A stretch of 34,100 nt of DNA from Oscillospiraceae bacterium (GTDB taxonomy: Bacteria > Bacillota > Clostridia > Oscillospirales > Ruminococcaceae). The notes under the pieces were generated by a model. That model did not search any database and had not been told where the DNA came from. It saw only the letters and a program-made list of their open reading frames with translations. Where the stretch lies: positions 1 through 34,100 of the forward strand of contig JAAVIF010000068.1 in NCBI GenBank assembly GCA_014799365.1. Direction: 5' to 3'. Shown here piece by piece: positions 22,910 to 31,438 of the stretch; within the stretch, counting starts at the first letter, position 1, and each line of letters starts with the position of its first letter. Position numbers and translations under genes: made by a program.

Positions 22910-24859
22910 TTACAGAACAGTTTTTTCATCATTTTCCTTTTTCAGCATATTACACAATTCTGTAATTCCCATTTTACCTATATCACCGCGTTTTCTGCAG
23001 CGAACGGAGGCGTTTCTTTCCTCAACCTCGTTATCGCCGATAACAAGCATATAATTTACCTTGTTCATCTGCGCTTCACGGATTTTGTAACCGATCTTTT
23101 CGCTTCTGGTGTCTATCTCGCAGCGAATACCTATCTCGTCAAGTGCTTTTCCTATCTCATAGCAAAAATCGTTGTGGCGGTCGGCTATGGGAAGTATTTT
23201 GACCTGCGTGGAAGAAAGCCAGAGAGGAAGCGCGCCCGCGTATTTTTCCAGCACATACGCCAGTGTGCGCTCGTAGCAGCCCAGACTGGTGCGGTGAATG
23301 ATATAGGGATTCTTCTTTGTGCCGTCAACGTCTACGTACTCCATACCGAAAAGCTTGGCAAGAAGCATGTCTATTTGTATGGTGACAAGGGTATCTTCCT
23401 TGCCGAACACGTTTTTATACTGAATATCCAGCTTAGGTCCGTAAAAAGCGGCTTCATCTATACCGACAGTATATTCTACGCCCAGATCGTCAAGTATTGT
23501 CTTCATGGTAGCCTGCGCCAGCTCCCACTGCTCGGCGGTACCCTCGTACTTGTTCTTGGGATTGGCGGGATCCCACTGAGAGAAGCGGAAGGTGCAGTCC
23601 TCAAGAAGTCCCACGGTACCCAGCATATATTTGGCAAGCTCCAGGCAGTTCTTAAACTCCTCTTCAAGCTGTTCGGGTCTTAAAATATAGTGTCCCTCGG
23701 AAATGGTAAACTGTCTTACTCTTATAAGTCCGTGCATTTCACCGCTGTCCTCGTTGCGGAAAAGCGTGGAGGTCTCGGTAAGACGCATTGGCAGATCGCG
23801 GTACGAACGCTGACGGTTAAGAAATACCTGATACTGGAACGGGCATGTCATGGGACGCAGCGCAAAGCACTCCTTTGTCTCGTCATCGGGATCGCCCAAT
23901 ACAAACATTCCGTCAAGGTAATGATCCCAGTGTCCCGAAATTTTATAAAGCTCGCGCTTGGCCATGTAGGGAGTTTTGGTAAGCATACAGCCGTGCTTTG
24001 CCTCAACGTCCTCCACCCACCTCTGCATGATCTGGATAACCTTTGCTCCCTTGGGCAGCAGAATGGGCAGACCCTGTCCGATATAATCAACGGTGGTAAA
24101 GTATTCAAGCTCTCTGCCGATCTTGTTGTGATCGCGCTTTTTGGCTTCCTCTAATCTGTCAAGATGCTCCTGTAATTCGGAAGCCTTGGGGAAAGCCGTG
24201 CCGTAAATACGGGAAAGCATTTTGTTCTTTGCGTCGCCTCTCCAGTATGAACCCGTGACCGAGGTAAGCTTAAACGCCTTGACCGCGGAAACGTTCATAA
24301 GGTGAGGACCGGCGCAAAGGTCGGTAAAGTCGCCCTGAGTATAAAAGCTGATGTCCTCGCCCTTGTCCGCATGCTCCTTGCACAGCTCAGCTTTATAGGG
24401 TTCTCCCTCGTCCTCCAGCTTTTTCATTGCCTCCTCGGGAGAGAGATAGAACTGTACCGGCTCCGCGCCCTCTTTTACTATCTTTTTCATCTCGGCTTCG
24501 ATCTTGGTAAGGTCATCGGCGGTAAAGGGGGTCTCTACGTCGAAATCGTAATAAAATCCGTTCTCGATAGCGGGTCCTATGGCAAGCTTTGCGTCGGGGA
24601 AAAGTCTTTTTACGGCTTGCGCAAGTATATGAGAAGCAGTGTGACGAAATGCCTTTCTGCCGTCCTCGTCATCAAATGTAAGTATTTCAAGCGAGGAGTC
24701 TTTATCGATGCAAGTTCGTAAATCACACACTTTTCCGTCAATTTTCGCGGCGCAGGCGGCTCTTGCCAGTCCCGCACTGATGTCCTTGGCAATGTCATAA
24801 GCGGTGGTGCCGTTCTGATACTCCTTTACGACGTTGTCCTTCAATGTGATTTGCATCAT
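22910..24859 (-). CDS. thrS: Threonyl-tRNA synthetase
   Basis: A 649-residue class II synthetase charging tRNA-Thr. Domains in order: TGS (1-62), an editing domain with the HTASH zinc/editing motif and YYDFD, a catalytic core with FRNEDSGEMHGLIRVRQF (motif 2) and RPMTCPF, and a C-terminal anticodon-binding domain with QVKILPIADRHNDFCYEIG. Length is normal. GGAGG lies 5 nt before ATG 24859; ATG 24856 directly after it is the alternative. The track's 25-residue extension runs into element A2. Firmicute thrS genes are often T-box controlled, but none is seen here. Confidence 0.96.
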   Translation of the reverse strand: MMQITLKDNVVKEYQNGTTAYDIAKDISAGLARAACAAKIDGKVCDLRTCIDKDSSLEILTFDDEDGRKAFRHTASHILAQAVKRLFPDAKLAIGPAIENGFYYDFDVETPFTADDLTKIEAEMKKIVKEGAEPVQFYLSPEEAMKKLEDEGEPYKAELCKEHADKGEDISFYTQGDFTDLCAGPHLMNVSAVKAFKLTSVTGSYWRGDAKNKMLSRIYGTAFPKASELQEHLDRLEEAKKRDHNKIGRELEYFTTVDYIGQGLPILLPKGAKVIQIMQRWVEDVEAKHGCMLTKTPYMAKRELYKISGHWDHYLDGMFVLGDPDDETKECFALRPMTCPFQYQVFLNRQRSYRDLPMRLTETSTLFRNEDSGEMHGLIRVRQFTISEGHYILRPEQLEEEFKNCLELAKYMLGTVGLLEDCTFRFSQWDPANPKNKYEGTAEQWELAQATMKTILDDLGVEYTVGIDEAAFYGPKLDIQYKNVFGKEDTLVTIQIDMLLAKLFGMEYVDVDGTKKNPYIIHRTSLGCYERTLAYVLEKYAGALPLWLSSTQVKILPIADRHNDFCYEIGKALDEIGIRCEIDTRSEKIGYKIREAQMNKVNYMLVIGDNEVEERNASVRCRKRGDIGKMGITELCNMLKKENDEKTVL

Positions 24860-24907
24860 CAATTCCTCCGTTTTTTTAATTTTTGCGGCCCGTTTCGGCT
24901 TGCGGTC

Positions 24908-24964
24908 ATACCAATTCCTTTTGAACTGACGCAATACCCACAGTTAAAAAAAGGATCAGTGTTA
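24908..24964 (+). repeat. Element A2: 57-bp hairpin repeat in thrS leader
   Basis: ATACCAATTCCTTTTGAACTG, loop ACGCAATACCC, then CAGTTAAAAAAAGGATCAGT. Same 55-bp design as A1 and A3, with the loop conserved. It lies between the thrS promoter and its ribosome binding site and is transcribed as the complement. Confidence 0.8.
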
Positions 24965-24985
24965 ACCATAAAACGGTCCTTGATT

Positions 24986-25014
24986 ATTTTATCACTTTAA
25001 GGGCAAAATGTCAA
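24986..25014 (-). promoter_or_regulatory. Promoter of thrS
   Basis: Minus-strand TTGACA (25014-25009), a 17-nt spacer and TAAAAT (24991-24986). The leader of about 120 nt holds element A2 and no T-box sequence. Confidence 0.75.
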
Positions 25015-25068
25015 TGGAAATTATTTTTTTGGCGGTACAAAAAACATCAACAAAAGAAACAAAAAAAC

Positions 25069-25097
25069 TTGCAATATGTTAAAATATTTGTTATAAT
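25069..25097 (+). promoter_or_regulatory. Promoter of vWA-like gene
   Basis: TTGCAA (25069-25074), a 17-nt spacer and TATAAT (25092-25097). Element A1 follows 35 nt later within the leader. Confidence 0.7.
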
Positions 25098-25131
25098 ATA
25101 GTAAAGAATATTTTCAGCGAATACTCAAATA

Positions 25132-25186
25132 ATACCAATCCCTTTTTAAACTGATGCAATACCCGCAGTTTTAAAGGGATCAGTAT
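25132..25186 (+). repeat. Element A1: 55-bp hairpin repeat in vWA leader
   Basis: ATACCAATCCCTTTTTAAAC, loop TGATGCAATACCCG, then CAGTTTTAAAGGGATCAGTAT. The arms are about 20 bp. It matches A2 (same strand) and A3 (opposite strand), including the CAATACCC loop. Confidence 0.85.
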
Positions 25187-25206
25187 AAGAATCGGAGGGC
25201 AATGTA

Positions 25207-25809
25207 ATGGATAACAATCTGCATGAGCTTGTATTTATTTTTGACCAAAGCACGGAGATTGAAAAACAGTACACGGACGCACAAAAGGGCTTTATTGCTC
25301 TTATAGACGCGCAAAAGAAAGCGAAAACAAACACAAACGTTACAATCGACGTTTTCGGCAGCGAATATCTTAATGTTTGCGACGGCATTTCCATCAATGA
25401 CGTAAAATTTGCGGACGAGCTTTTCCCTCTCAGCGGAGTATGTCCTTTAACGGATTCGGCGGTAAAAGCCATTGACGATGTGGGAATAAGGCTCAACAGG
25501 ACGTATGAGAACTGCCGCCCCTCAAAGGTGATTGTCACCATTGTAACCTTCGGAAGGGACAACGCCAGCAAAAAGCACACCTATGACGAGCTGGCGGAGA
25601 TAATAAGGCGTCAGACCGAGGTTTACAAATGGAGCTTTTTCCTGCTTACCGATTTTTCCATAAATATGGAAAAGCTGAATATTCCCGAGGACAATACCGT
25701 TATCGTTAAGAAGAATGAAACGGACGGATTCAAAAAGGCCTATGAGGAGCTTAACGAAAAAATTACCGCGCTAAGAGATAAAATATCTTCGGAAAACAAT
25801 ACGCAATAA
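25207..25809 (+). CDS. vWA-domain-like protein with degenerate metal site
   Basis: A 200-residue soluble protein with the von Willebrand A layout of TerY-type proteins. Strand 1 is LVFIFDQSTEI, where DxSxS has become DQSTE. The threonine region is GVCPLTDSAVKAIDDV, and the late strand is VTIVTFGRDNAS, where the usual TDG aspartate is replaced. The metal-binding MIDAS is therefore probably incomplete. GGAGGG precedes ATG 25207. It forms an operon with the unknown gene 43 bp downstream. Role unknown; vWA proteins normally act as protein-binding modules. Confidence 0.65.
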   Translation: MDNNLHELVFIFDQSTEIEKQYTDAQKGFIALIDAQKKAKTNTNVTIDVFGSEYLNVCDGISINDVKFADELFPLSGVCPLTDSAVKAIDDVGIRLNRTYENCRPSKVIVTIVTFGRDNASKKHTYDELAEIIRRQTEVYKWSFFLLTDFSINMEKLNIPEDNTVIVKKNETDGFKKAYEELNEKITALRDKISSENNTQ

Positions 25810-25852
25810 TTTTTTATACTAAATTTAAATCAACAAGAGAAAGGACGCATAA

Positions 25853-26476
25853 ATGACACAGGCACAGATTTCGGAGATTGCGTCAACGGTCAACGCCGCA
25901 TCGGATTCGATATACGAAGCCTTGAAGTACGTATATTTCGTATGCTGCGATGACTTTTACAAAATCAACGTAAAAGACGTTTTTAAAATCGCTCTCAGCA
26001 ATGTGACCGACAGCAGGATATTAAGCAACTTGGGCTTTAAGCTGTACCCCGAAAAGATCGGAGATCTGAAAAATCCTCAGTTTGAGGAAGTGAAAAAGCT
26101 TATAAGCTACGCATTTGCAGTAAGACTGCCTTTTATAAAAAAATATCTTCCGCTGAAATCAAGCTTTACCGACGGCGATCTGAGAGATATGTTCAAGGCG
26201 GTTTGCGATTCGGGCGCGCGGAATATCGACAATATAATCACCATGGATTTTAAAACCAGCTTAAAGACAGCCACCAAGCAGAGAGAACAGGACGAGCCCG
26301 TTTTTGAAACCGAGTGGTTTAAAACATGGGTTTACGCCTACGGAAAAGAATTTGCGGTGATCAACAACAAAAATATGTTCTTTTTAGGCTGTGCCGACGC
26401 CTTGTTCGCTTTATACTGGGCCGCCCTTACGGACAAGCTTGTTGACATAGTTAAAAGCTCAATAACCGTATATTAA
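25853..26476 (+). CDS. Unknown protein, partner of vWA-like gene
   Basis: A 207-residue, mostly helical soluble protein that I do not recognise. It has no signal peptide or clear TM segment; a hydrophobic stretch near the C-terminus (MFFLGCADALFALYWAAL) could be a buried helix. Notable are paired cysteines (FVCCDDFYK) and a run of charged helices. GAGAAAGGA lies before ATG 25853. It is co-transcribed with the vWA-like gene and followed by a terminator, so the two probably form a functional pair. Confidence 0.75.
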   Translation: MTQAQISEIASTVNAASDSIYEALKYVYFVCCDDFYKINVKDVFKIALSNVTDSRILSNLGFKLYPEKIGDLKNPQFEEVKKLISYAFAVRLPFIKKYLPLKSSFTDGDLRDMFKAVCDSGARNIDNIITMDFKTSLKTATKQREQDEPVFETEWFKTWVYAYGKEFAVINNKNMFFLGCADALFALYWAALTDKLVDIVKSSITVY

Positions 26477-26490
26477 AATAACTATACTCA

Positions 26491-26521
26491 AAAATTTCCC
26501 TTTTAACGGGAAATTTTGTTT
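26491..26521 (+). terminator. Terminator of vWA operon
   Basis: AAAATTTCCC pairs with GGGAAATTTT around CTTTTAAC-type loop, followed by GTTTG. Confidence 0.7.
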
Positions 26522-26551
26522 GTAGAATAAAAAACGAAAAGGAAAAACATC

Positions 26552-27757
26552 ATGAAAAAAAAAATATCTTTATTATGCACCGCGGCAATAGTTATGCTGT
26601 CGCTGACAGGCTGCGGCGGCGAAAACCCCGGAAATAACGAAAACAACGAAAGCGAGACTCAGAACATGACGGAAAACAACACGGAGGAAACTGTGAAAGA
26701 AGCGGTCTATACCGCAAATGAGAATAACGTAAAGCTGCTGGGACGTACATATTTCGACGAGGACATTTTATACTGCGCTCTTTCGGGAACGGGTGCGGAA
26801 TTTACCTTTACGGGTACGAAATGCTCCGTTGTCATTAAGGGCGACGATAACAGCAGCAACTCCGGCGCGGCGGACAATCAGGCAAGAGTAGGCATTTACG
26901 TTGACGGCGAACGCGTTATTGACGATATGATAAACGACAGCGAAAAAAGCTATGACGTATTTGAAAGCGACGAAGCCAAAACGGTTTCCGTATCGGTGGT
27001 AAAGCTGTCCGAATCCCCTATGTCAACTATCGGCATTAAGGAGATCAAGGTTACGGGAAGCGAAATAAAGCCCACTCCCGACAAGGATATGTATATAGAA
27101 TTTATCGGCGACTCCATAACCTGCGGCTACGGTATCGACGACCCCGATAAGGATCACCACTTTGTTACAAGCACGGAGGACGTTACAAAGGCCTACGCTT
27201 ATCTTACCGCACGGGCTTTGAACGCGGATTACAGCATAGTTTCCTTCAGCGGCTACGGCATTATTTCGGGATATACCACCAACGGTGAAAAGGTAACCGC
27301 TCAGACCGTACCCCAGTTCTACACAAAGCTTGGTTACAGCTGGAGCACCAACGGCACTTTTTCACCCCAAAATGTTGAATGGGATTTCAGCAAGCGTCAG
27401 CCCGATCTGGTAGTGATAAATCTGGGTACCAACGATGACAGCTACACTCAGGGCGACCTTGACAAGCAGAATGAATATTCCGAAAATTATACCGAATTTA
27501 TAAAGCTTATAAGAGAGAAAAACCCGTCGGCCCGTATTCTTTGCGTATTCGGCGTTATGGGCGACAGACTGTACCCCTATGTTGAACAGGCGGTTGAAAA
27601 TTACACCGCCGAAACAGGCGATACCAACGTTTCCTCGCTGCAGTTAAGACAGCAAAACGCGCGCGACGGCTATTCCGCAGACTGGCACCCCTCAGTGACC
27701 ACACATCAGAGAACGTCGGACGCGGTTGTGGAAGAAATTCACAATCTTATGGGATAA
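26552..27757 (+). CDS. SGNH/GDSL esterase lipoprotein, CE2-like
   Basis: A 401-residue secreted lipoprotein with lipobox LTGC (C21), then an Asn/Glu-rich linker to about residue 50. A jelly-roll domain (about 55-170) starts LGRTYFDEDILYCALSGTGAEF. An SGNH hydrolase domain (180-400) has nucleophile S188 in FIGDSITCGYGI, GTND at 292-295, and D377/H379 in DWHPS. This order is that of CE2 acetyl esterases, which remove O-acetyl groups from xylan or mannan chains. Surface exposure fits attack on plant polymers outside the cell, complementing the cytosolic GH26 and GH27. Confidence 0.85.
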   Translation: MKKKISLLCTAAIVMLSLTGCGGENPGNNENNESETQNMTENNTEETVKEAVYTANENNVKLLGRTYFDEDILYCALSGTGAEFTFTGTKCSVVIKGDDNSSNSGAADNQARVGIYVDGERVIDDMINDSEKSYDVFESDEAKTVSVSVVKLSESPMSTIGIKEIKVTGSEIKPTPDKDMYIEFIGDSITCGYGIDDPDKDHHFVTSTEDVTKAYAYLTARALNADYSIVSFSGYGIISGYTTNGEKVTAQTVPQFYTKLGYSWSTNGTFSPQNVEWDFSKRQPDLVVINLGTNDDSYTQGDLDKQNEYSENYTEFIKLIREKNPSARILCVFGVMGDRLYPYVEQAVENYTAETGDTNVSSLQLRQQNARDGYSADWHPSVTTHQRTSDAVVEEIHNLMG

Positions 27758-27780
27758 TTTATAATAAATAAAAAATAAAA

Positions 27781-27813
27781 GGGACATTTTCACCGCTGAA
27801 AATGTCCTTTTTT
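27781..27813. terminator. Bidirectional terminator
   Basis: GGACATTTTCA pairs with TGAAAATGTCC, A-rich before and T-rich after. It serves the convergent esterase and HAD-fusion genes. Confidence 0.85.
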
Positions 27814-27820
27814 GTTAACA

Positions 27821-29407
27821 TTAACAATCACACATCCTGTATATTTCCGCATTACCTTTTTTTCCCGCCTTATCAACCACACCCATATACAAAAGTATTT
27901 CCAGCATAAGCTTTGCGTCGGTGCTTTTGACGCATTTCTGAAATTCCTTTACGGTAAAATCTTCGGGAAGCTCCTCGCAGGAAGGGATCAATACTTTGTA
28001 ATCGGCGGGCTTTTCAAGGTAAATTTCACGTCTCAGAGCCAACGGAGTTTTTGTGTAAGCCCCTCTTTTTCTTCTTCTCCCCGTTTTTTCCGAAACATAA
28101 TTCACCCTTTCCACATCAAGCTCCGCAATGCAGATCGTTAAATTAGGATCGGTCAAAAAGCTTTTTATCCGGTACAGCTCCAGGAAAAAATCGGTCAAGC
28201 TGTTGTTGTATCTGAAGCCGCCCTCTCTTATAACTTCCCCGCTCGTATCGCTTGCGGTGATCACCCTTGTGCGCTTTTCATAGGGATAAACCACCGTCAC
28301 ATGACAAACCGACAGCATGACCTCCAGTTTTTTGTTCAGCTTCTTAAAATTGGCGGTCTGTATTTCAAAAATACCGTTCTCGGTAACAATATCGGCGTAA
28401 AAGCTCCCTATCTTTGCTTCCTGATCATAATCCTCGGAAAAATAATTTTTCAGCGCGGAATGAATACACTTTTCGTTCAGAGTTCCTATATTTACCGCTT
28501 CTCTTGCTTTCGCCTTTTCCACCGCTGTTTTAAAACGCATAGTGTCGGGTTCTTTTATAATGTTTTCATGAGGTGTATAATCAAAAACAGCCGCTTGTTC
28601 TTTTTCGATAAATCTCGGCACGCTTATATTTTCGTTGCTGCCCAAAACCCCCGCCGCAATTTCCTTAAGCTCCTCGACGGCATTTGACACCGCATAGGCT
28701 CTGTCGGCAACCTTAAACATAGAAATATCGTTCATATTGTCCCCAAAGCAAACTACCTCGTCAGCCCTCAGTATTTCCTTAAGCTGCAAAACCGCGCTTG
28801 CTTTGGTAGCCCTTGAGGAAAACACCTCAAGCCAAAAATCTTCCTTGTGATAGTGATCGAAATATCCTACTGAAGAAAAGCCCTTTTCCTCGGTGAAAAC
28901 CTCATTTATGACCTCTTTCGGCAAAACGGGGTTAGTAAAGGTAAAGTAATGAATATCCCCCTCAAATAACTCCTCATAGCTTTTGCAGGGTCGTAAGGTC
29001 TTATCGCCCTTTCTGTCATTAAGGTAGTTTTTTATGCGGCGCGTGTCATGCTCGAGATAGCTCACTCTTTGCTCTCCGTCAATAAAGGCATACACCAGCG
29101 GAGTCTCATTATACTCTGTTATAGTGTTTTTTACCTCAGTCAGATCCATGCCGCCGAAATCGTTGAGCTTTATCGGCTCTCCGCTTTGTCCGTCGGCAAT
29201 GATAACACCGTTCATCAAAATAACGGGCAGCTTTATTTCCGCCTTGCACATCTGAAAATTTGCCGAACCGAAACGTCTCGCGGTGGCATAGGTAAACAAA
29301 ACGCCGTTATCGGACAATCTTTTGAGCATTTCCGCCGCTCTGTCCTTCAATCCCGCTTTATTGGTGAACAAAGTGCCGTCTAAGTCGGATATGTACAGGG
29401 TTTTCAT
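27821..29407 (-). CDS. HAD (Cof-type) phosphatase fused to nuclease-like domain
   Basis: A 528-residue two-part protein. Residues 1-270 are a Cof-type HAD hydrolase: DLDGTL (nucleophile D8, acid/base D10), K202, and GDNMND (222-227). Residues 305-528 begin NIGTLNEKCIHSALKNYF and contain FYADIVTENGIFEIQTANF, a D-x(8)-E-x-Q pattern (D339, E348, Q350) reminiscent of PD-(D/E)XK folds, then TVVYP and a likely winged-helix end. The second part resembles stand-alone hypothetical proteins that I recall from gut Clostridia. GGAGG precedes ATG 29407. Substrates of both parts are unknown. Confidence 0.75.
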   Translation of the reverse strand: MKTLYISDLDGTLFTNKAGLKDRAAEMLKRLSDNGVLFTYATARRFGSANFQMCKAEIKLPVILMNGVIIADGQSGEPIKLNDFGGMDLTEVKNTITEYNETPLVYAFIDGEQRVSYLEHDTRRIKNYLNDRKGDKTLRPCKSYEELFEGDIHYFTFTNPVLPKEVINEVFTEEKGFSSVGYFDHYHKEDFWLEVFSSRATKASAVLQLKEILRADEVVCFGDNMNDISMFKVADRAYAVSNAVEELKEIAAGVLGSNENISVPRFIEKEQAAVFDYTPHENIIKEPDTMRFKTAVEKAKAREAVNIGTLNEKCIHSALKNYFSEDYDQEAKIGSFYADIVTENGIFEIQTANFKKLNKKLEVMLSVCHVTVVYPYEKRTRVITASDTSGEVIREGGFRYNNSLTDFFLELYRIKSFLTDPNLTICIAELDVERVNYVSEKTGRRRKRGAYTKTPLALRREIYLEKPADYKVLIPSCEELPEDFTVKEFQKCVKSTDAKLMLEILLYMGVVDKAGKKGNAEIYRMCDC

Positions 29408-29470
29408 TTTTCCTCCGTTTTTGGGTTTTATACTAATCTATATTATCAAATGATCTGTGCTTTGATGATA

Positions 29471-31363
29471 TTATGCCCCTATCTCATTACCGGTATAAAG
29501 CTGATAATACTTGCCCTTTTGCTCGATAAGCTGATCGTGGGTACCCCTTTCGATAATTCTGCCCTGCTCCATTACCATTATGCAGTCCGCGTTGCGTACC
29601 GTTGAAAGCCTGTGGGCGATAACGAAAGAGGTGCGTCCCGTCATAAGCGCGTCCATGCCGCGCTGTACAAGCTTTTCGGTACGGGTATCTATCGAAGAGG
29701 TAGCCTCGTCCAGAATAAGCACGGGAGGATCGGCAACCGCCGCGCGCGCTATGGCGAGAAGCTGCCTTTGTCCTTGGCTCAGATTCGCACCGTCGCCCGT
29801 AATGACCGTTTGATACCCCTCGGGCAAACGTCTAATAAATCCGTCAGCGTTGGCTAATTTTGCCGCCGCGATACATTCCTCGTCGCAGGCGTCTAATTTT
29901 CCGTAGCGGATATTGTCCATAACCGTACCCGTAAACAGATGAGTGTCCTGCAATACTATGGCGAGACTGTGGCGAAGATCGTCCTTTTTGATCTTGTTTA
30001 TGTTTATTCCGTCATACCTTATTTTACCGTCCTGAATGTCATAGAAACGGTTGATAAGATTTGTAATGGTGGTTTTGCCCGCGCCCGTGCTTCCTACCAA
30101 GGCTATTTTCTGTCCCGGCTCGGCGGTCATCTCTATATCGTGGAGCACCGGCTTGTCTTCAACATAGCCGAAATCCACTCCGTCAAAAACAACCTCGCCC
30201 TCAAGCTTTTTATACGTTACCGTGCCGTCCTCGGTATGACGGTGCTTCCAAGCCCATACGCCGGTGCTTTCGTCTGTTTCAATAATGCTTCCGTCACTGT
30301 TTTCCCTTGCGGTCACAAGCTCAACATATCCGTCGTCGGCCTCGGGCTTTTCGCCTGCCATGTCAAATACGCGCTGCGCACCCGCCGTTGCCATAACAAT
30401 ACTGCTGATCTGCTGGCTTATCTGGGTTATCGGCATGGAAAAGTTTCTGTTAAGGGTCAAGAATGTGACCAAGGTACCCACCGTCAGGCCCCATTGACCG
30501 CTCAGCGCAAGCACCGCGCCGAGAATCGCGCAGAGTACATAGCTTATGTGGCCTATATTGCCGTTTACGGGCATTATGATGTTGGCGATCTTGTTTGCGT
30601 CGTTGGCACTTTCTCTTAAGCTGCCGTTAAGCTCTCTGAACCGCTGCAGGGTCTTTTCCTCGTGGCAGAATACCTTAACCACCTTTTGCCCTTCGATCAT
30701 TTCCTCAATATAGCCGTTTACCTTACCCAGATTCTTTTGCTGGTTGATAAAGTACTTTGAGGAAAGTCCGCTGAATTTAACAGTGACAAACATAGCCACA
30801 GCCGCCATTATCACCGCCATAACGGTCAGCGGAACGCTTAGCACTATCATGCTCACAAAGGTTGAAACAAAGGTGATAGTGGAATTTATAAGCTGCGGGA
30901 AGCTTTGGCTTATTACCTGTCTCAGAGTATCTATATCGTTGGTGTACACCGACATAATATCGCCGTGAGCGTGAGTGTCAAAGTATTTTATCGGAAGCGA
31001 CTCCATATTTTCAAACAGCTCGGAGCGGAGTCTTTTCAGCGTACCCTGTGAAACGTTTACCATGATTCGGTTGTAACCGTAAGAGGCGATTATTCCCACA
31101 AGGAGAATCGACGCTAAAGTAACCAACGCCTGCGCCAAAGAAGCGTATTCGGGTATCTCCTGTTCGGTCAGAGGCTTTATGTAATCGTCTATAAGAGAGC
31201 GTATAAACAGCGTTCCGAAAAGGGTGGTTATCGACGATACTATTATCCCTATCACAACGACCAGGCAGGAAAATTTATAGTTTTTAAGCACATAGGCAAA
31301 GATATGTTTAAGCGTGAGCATGGGATTTTTGCTTTTCGCTCCGCCTCGTCTCATAGGTGGCAT
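29471..31363 (-). CDS. ABC exporter half-transporter, catalytic subunit of heterodimer
   Basis: A 630-residue half-transporter with a six-helix TM domain (about 20-325) and an ATPase domain (about 385-630). Walker A is GSTGAGKTT; Walker B is VLILDEATSSID with the catalytic Glu. The signature reads LSQGQRQLLAIARA, deviating from LSGGQ. A long insert between TMD and NBD (VELVTARENSDG...) is typical of the YheH/TM288-type partner. It pairs with the upstream gene as a heterodimeric multidrug-type exporter. ATG 31363 has AAAGGA 10 nt upstream; the track start uses a TTG three codons earlier. Confidence 0.88.
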   Translation of the reverse strand: MPPMRRGGAKSKNPMLTLKHIFAYVLKNYKFSCLVVVIGIIVSSITTLFGTLFIRSLIDDYIKPLTEQEIPEYASLAQALVTLASILLVGIIASYGYNRIMVNVSQGTLKRLRSELFENMESLPIKYFDTHAHGDIMSVYTNDIDTLRQVISQSFPQLINSTITFVSTFVSMIVLSVPLTVMAVIMAAVAMFVTVKFSGLSSKYFINQQKNLGKVNGYIEEMIEGQKVVKVFCHEEKTLQRFRELNGSLRESANDANKIANIIMPVNGNIGHISYVLCAILGAVLALSGQWGLTVGTLVTFLTLNRNFSMPITQISQQISSIVMATAGAQRVFDMAGEKPEADDGYVELVTARENSDGSIIETDESTGVWAWKHRHTEDGTVTYKKLEGEVVFDGVDFGYVEDKPVLHDIEMTAEPGQKIALVGSTGAGKTTITNLINRFYDIQDGKIRYDGININKIKKDDLRHSLAIVLQDTHLFTGTVMDNIRYGKLDACDEECIAAAKLANADGFIRRLPEGYQTVITGDGANLSQGQRQLLAIARAAVADPPVLILDEATSSIDTRTEKLVQRGMDALMTGRTSFVIAHRLSTVRNADCIMVMEQGRIIERGTHDQLIEQKGKYYQLYTGNEIGA

Positions 31364-31438
31364 TAAAATCAATCCTTTCTTTATATAAAATCAATTAGCG
31401 TAGCCTCATAATATGTGCCGAAAATGGCTGTGCAGTTA

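Noticed and set aside
23174-24721. Three plus-strand ORFs of 139-169 codons
   Set aside because: All are antisense shadows of thrS.
24860-24985. T-box riboswitch before thrS
   Set aside because: No T-box core sequence or antiterminator/terminator pair was found; the hairpin present is the repeat element.
29430-29475. Possible degenerate element at ATACTAATCTATATTATC
   Set aside because: One terminus resembles the family, but the right end is missing and pairing is poor.
29939-30619. 226-codon plus-strand ORF
   Set aside because: Shadow of the other ABC subunit, with no ribosome site or motifs.
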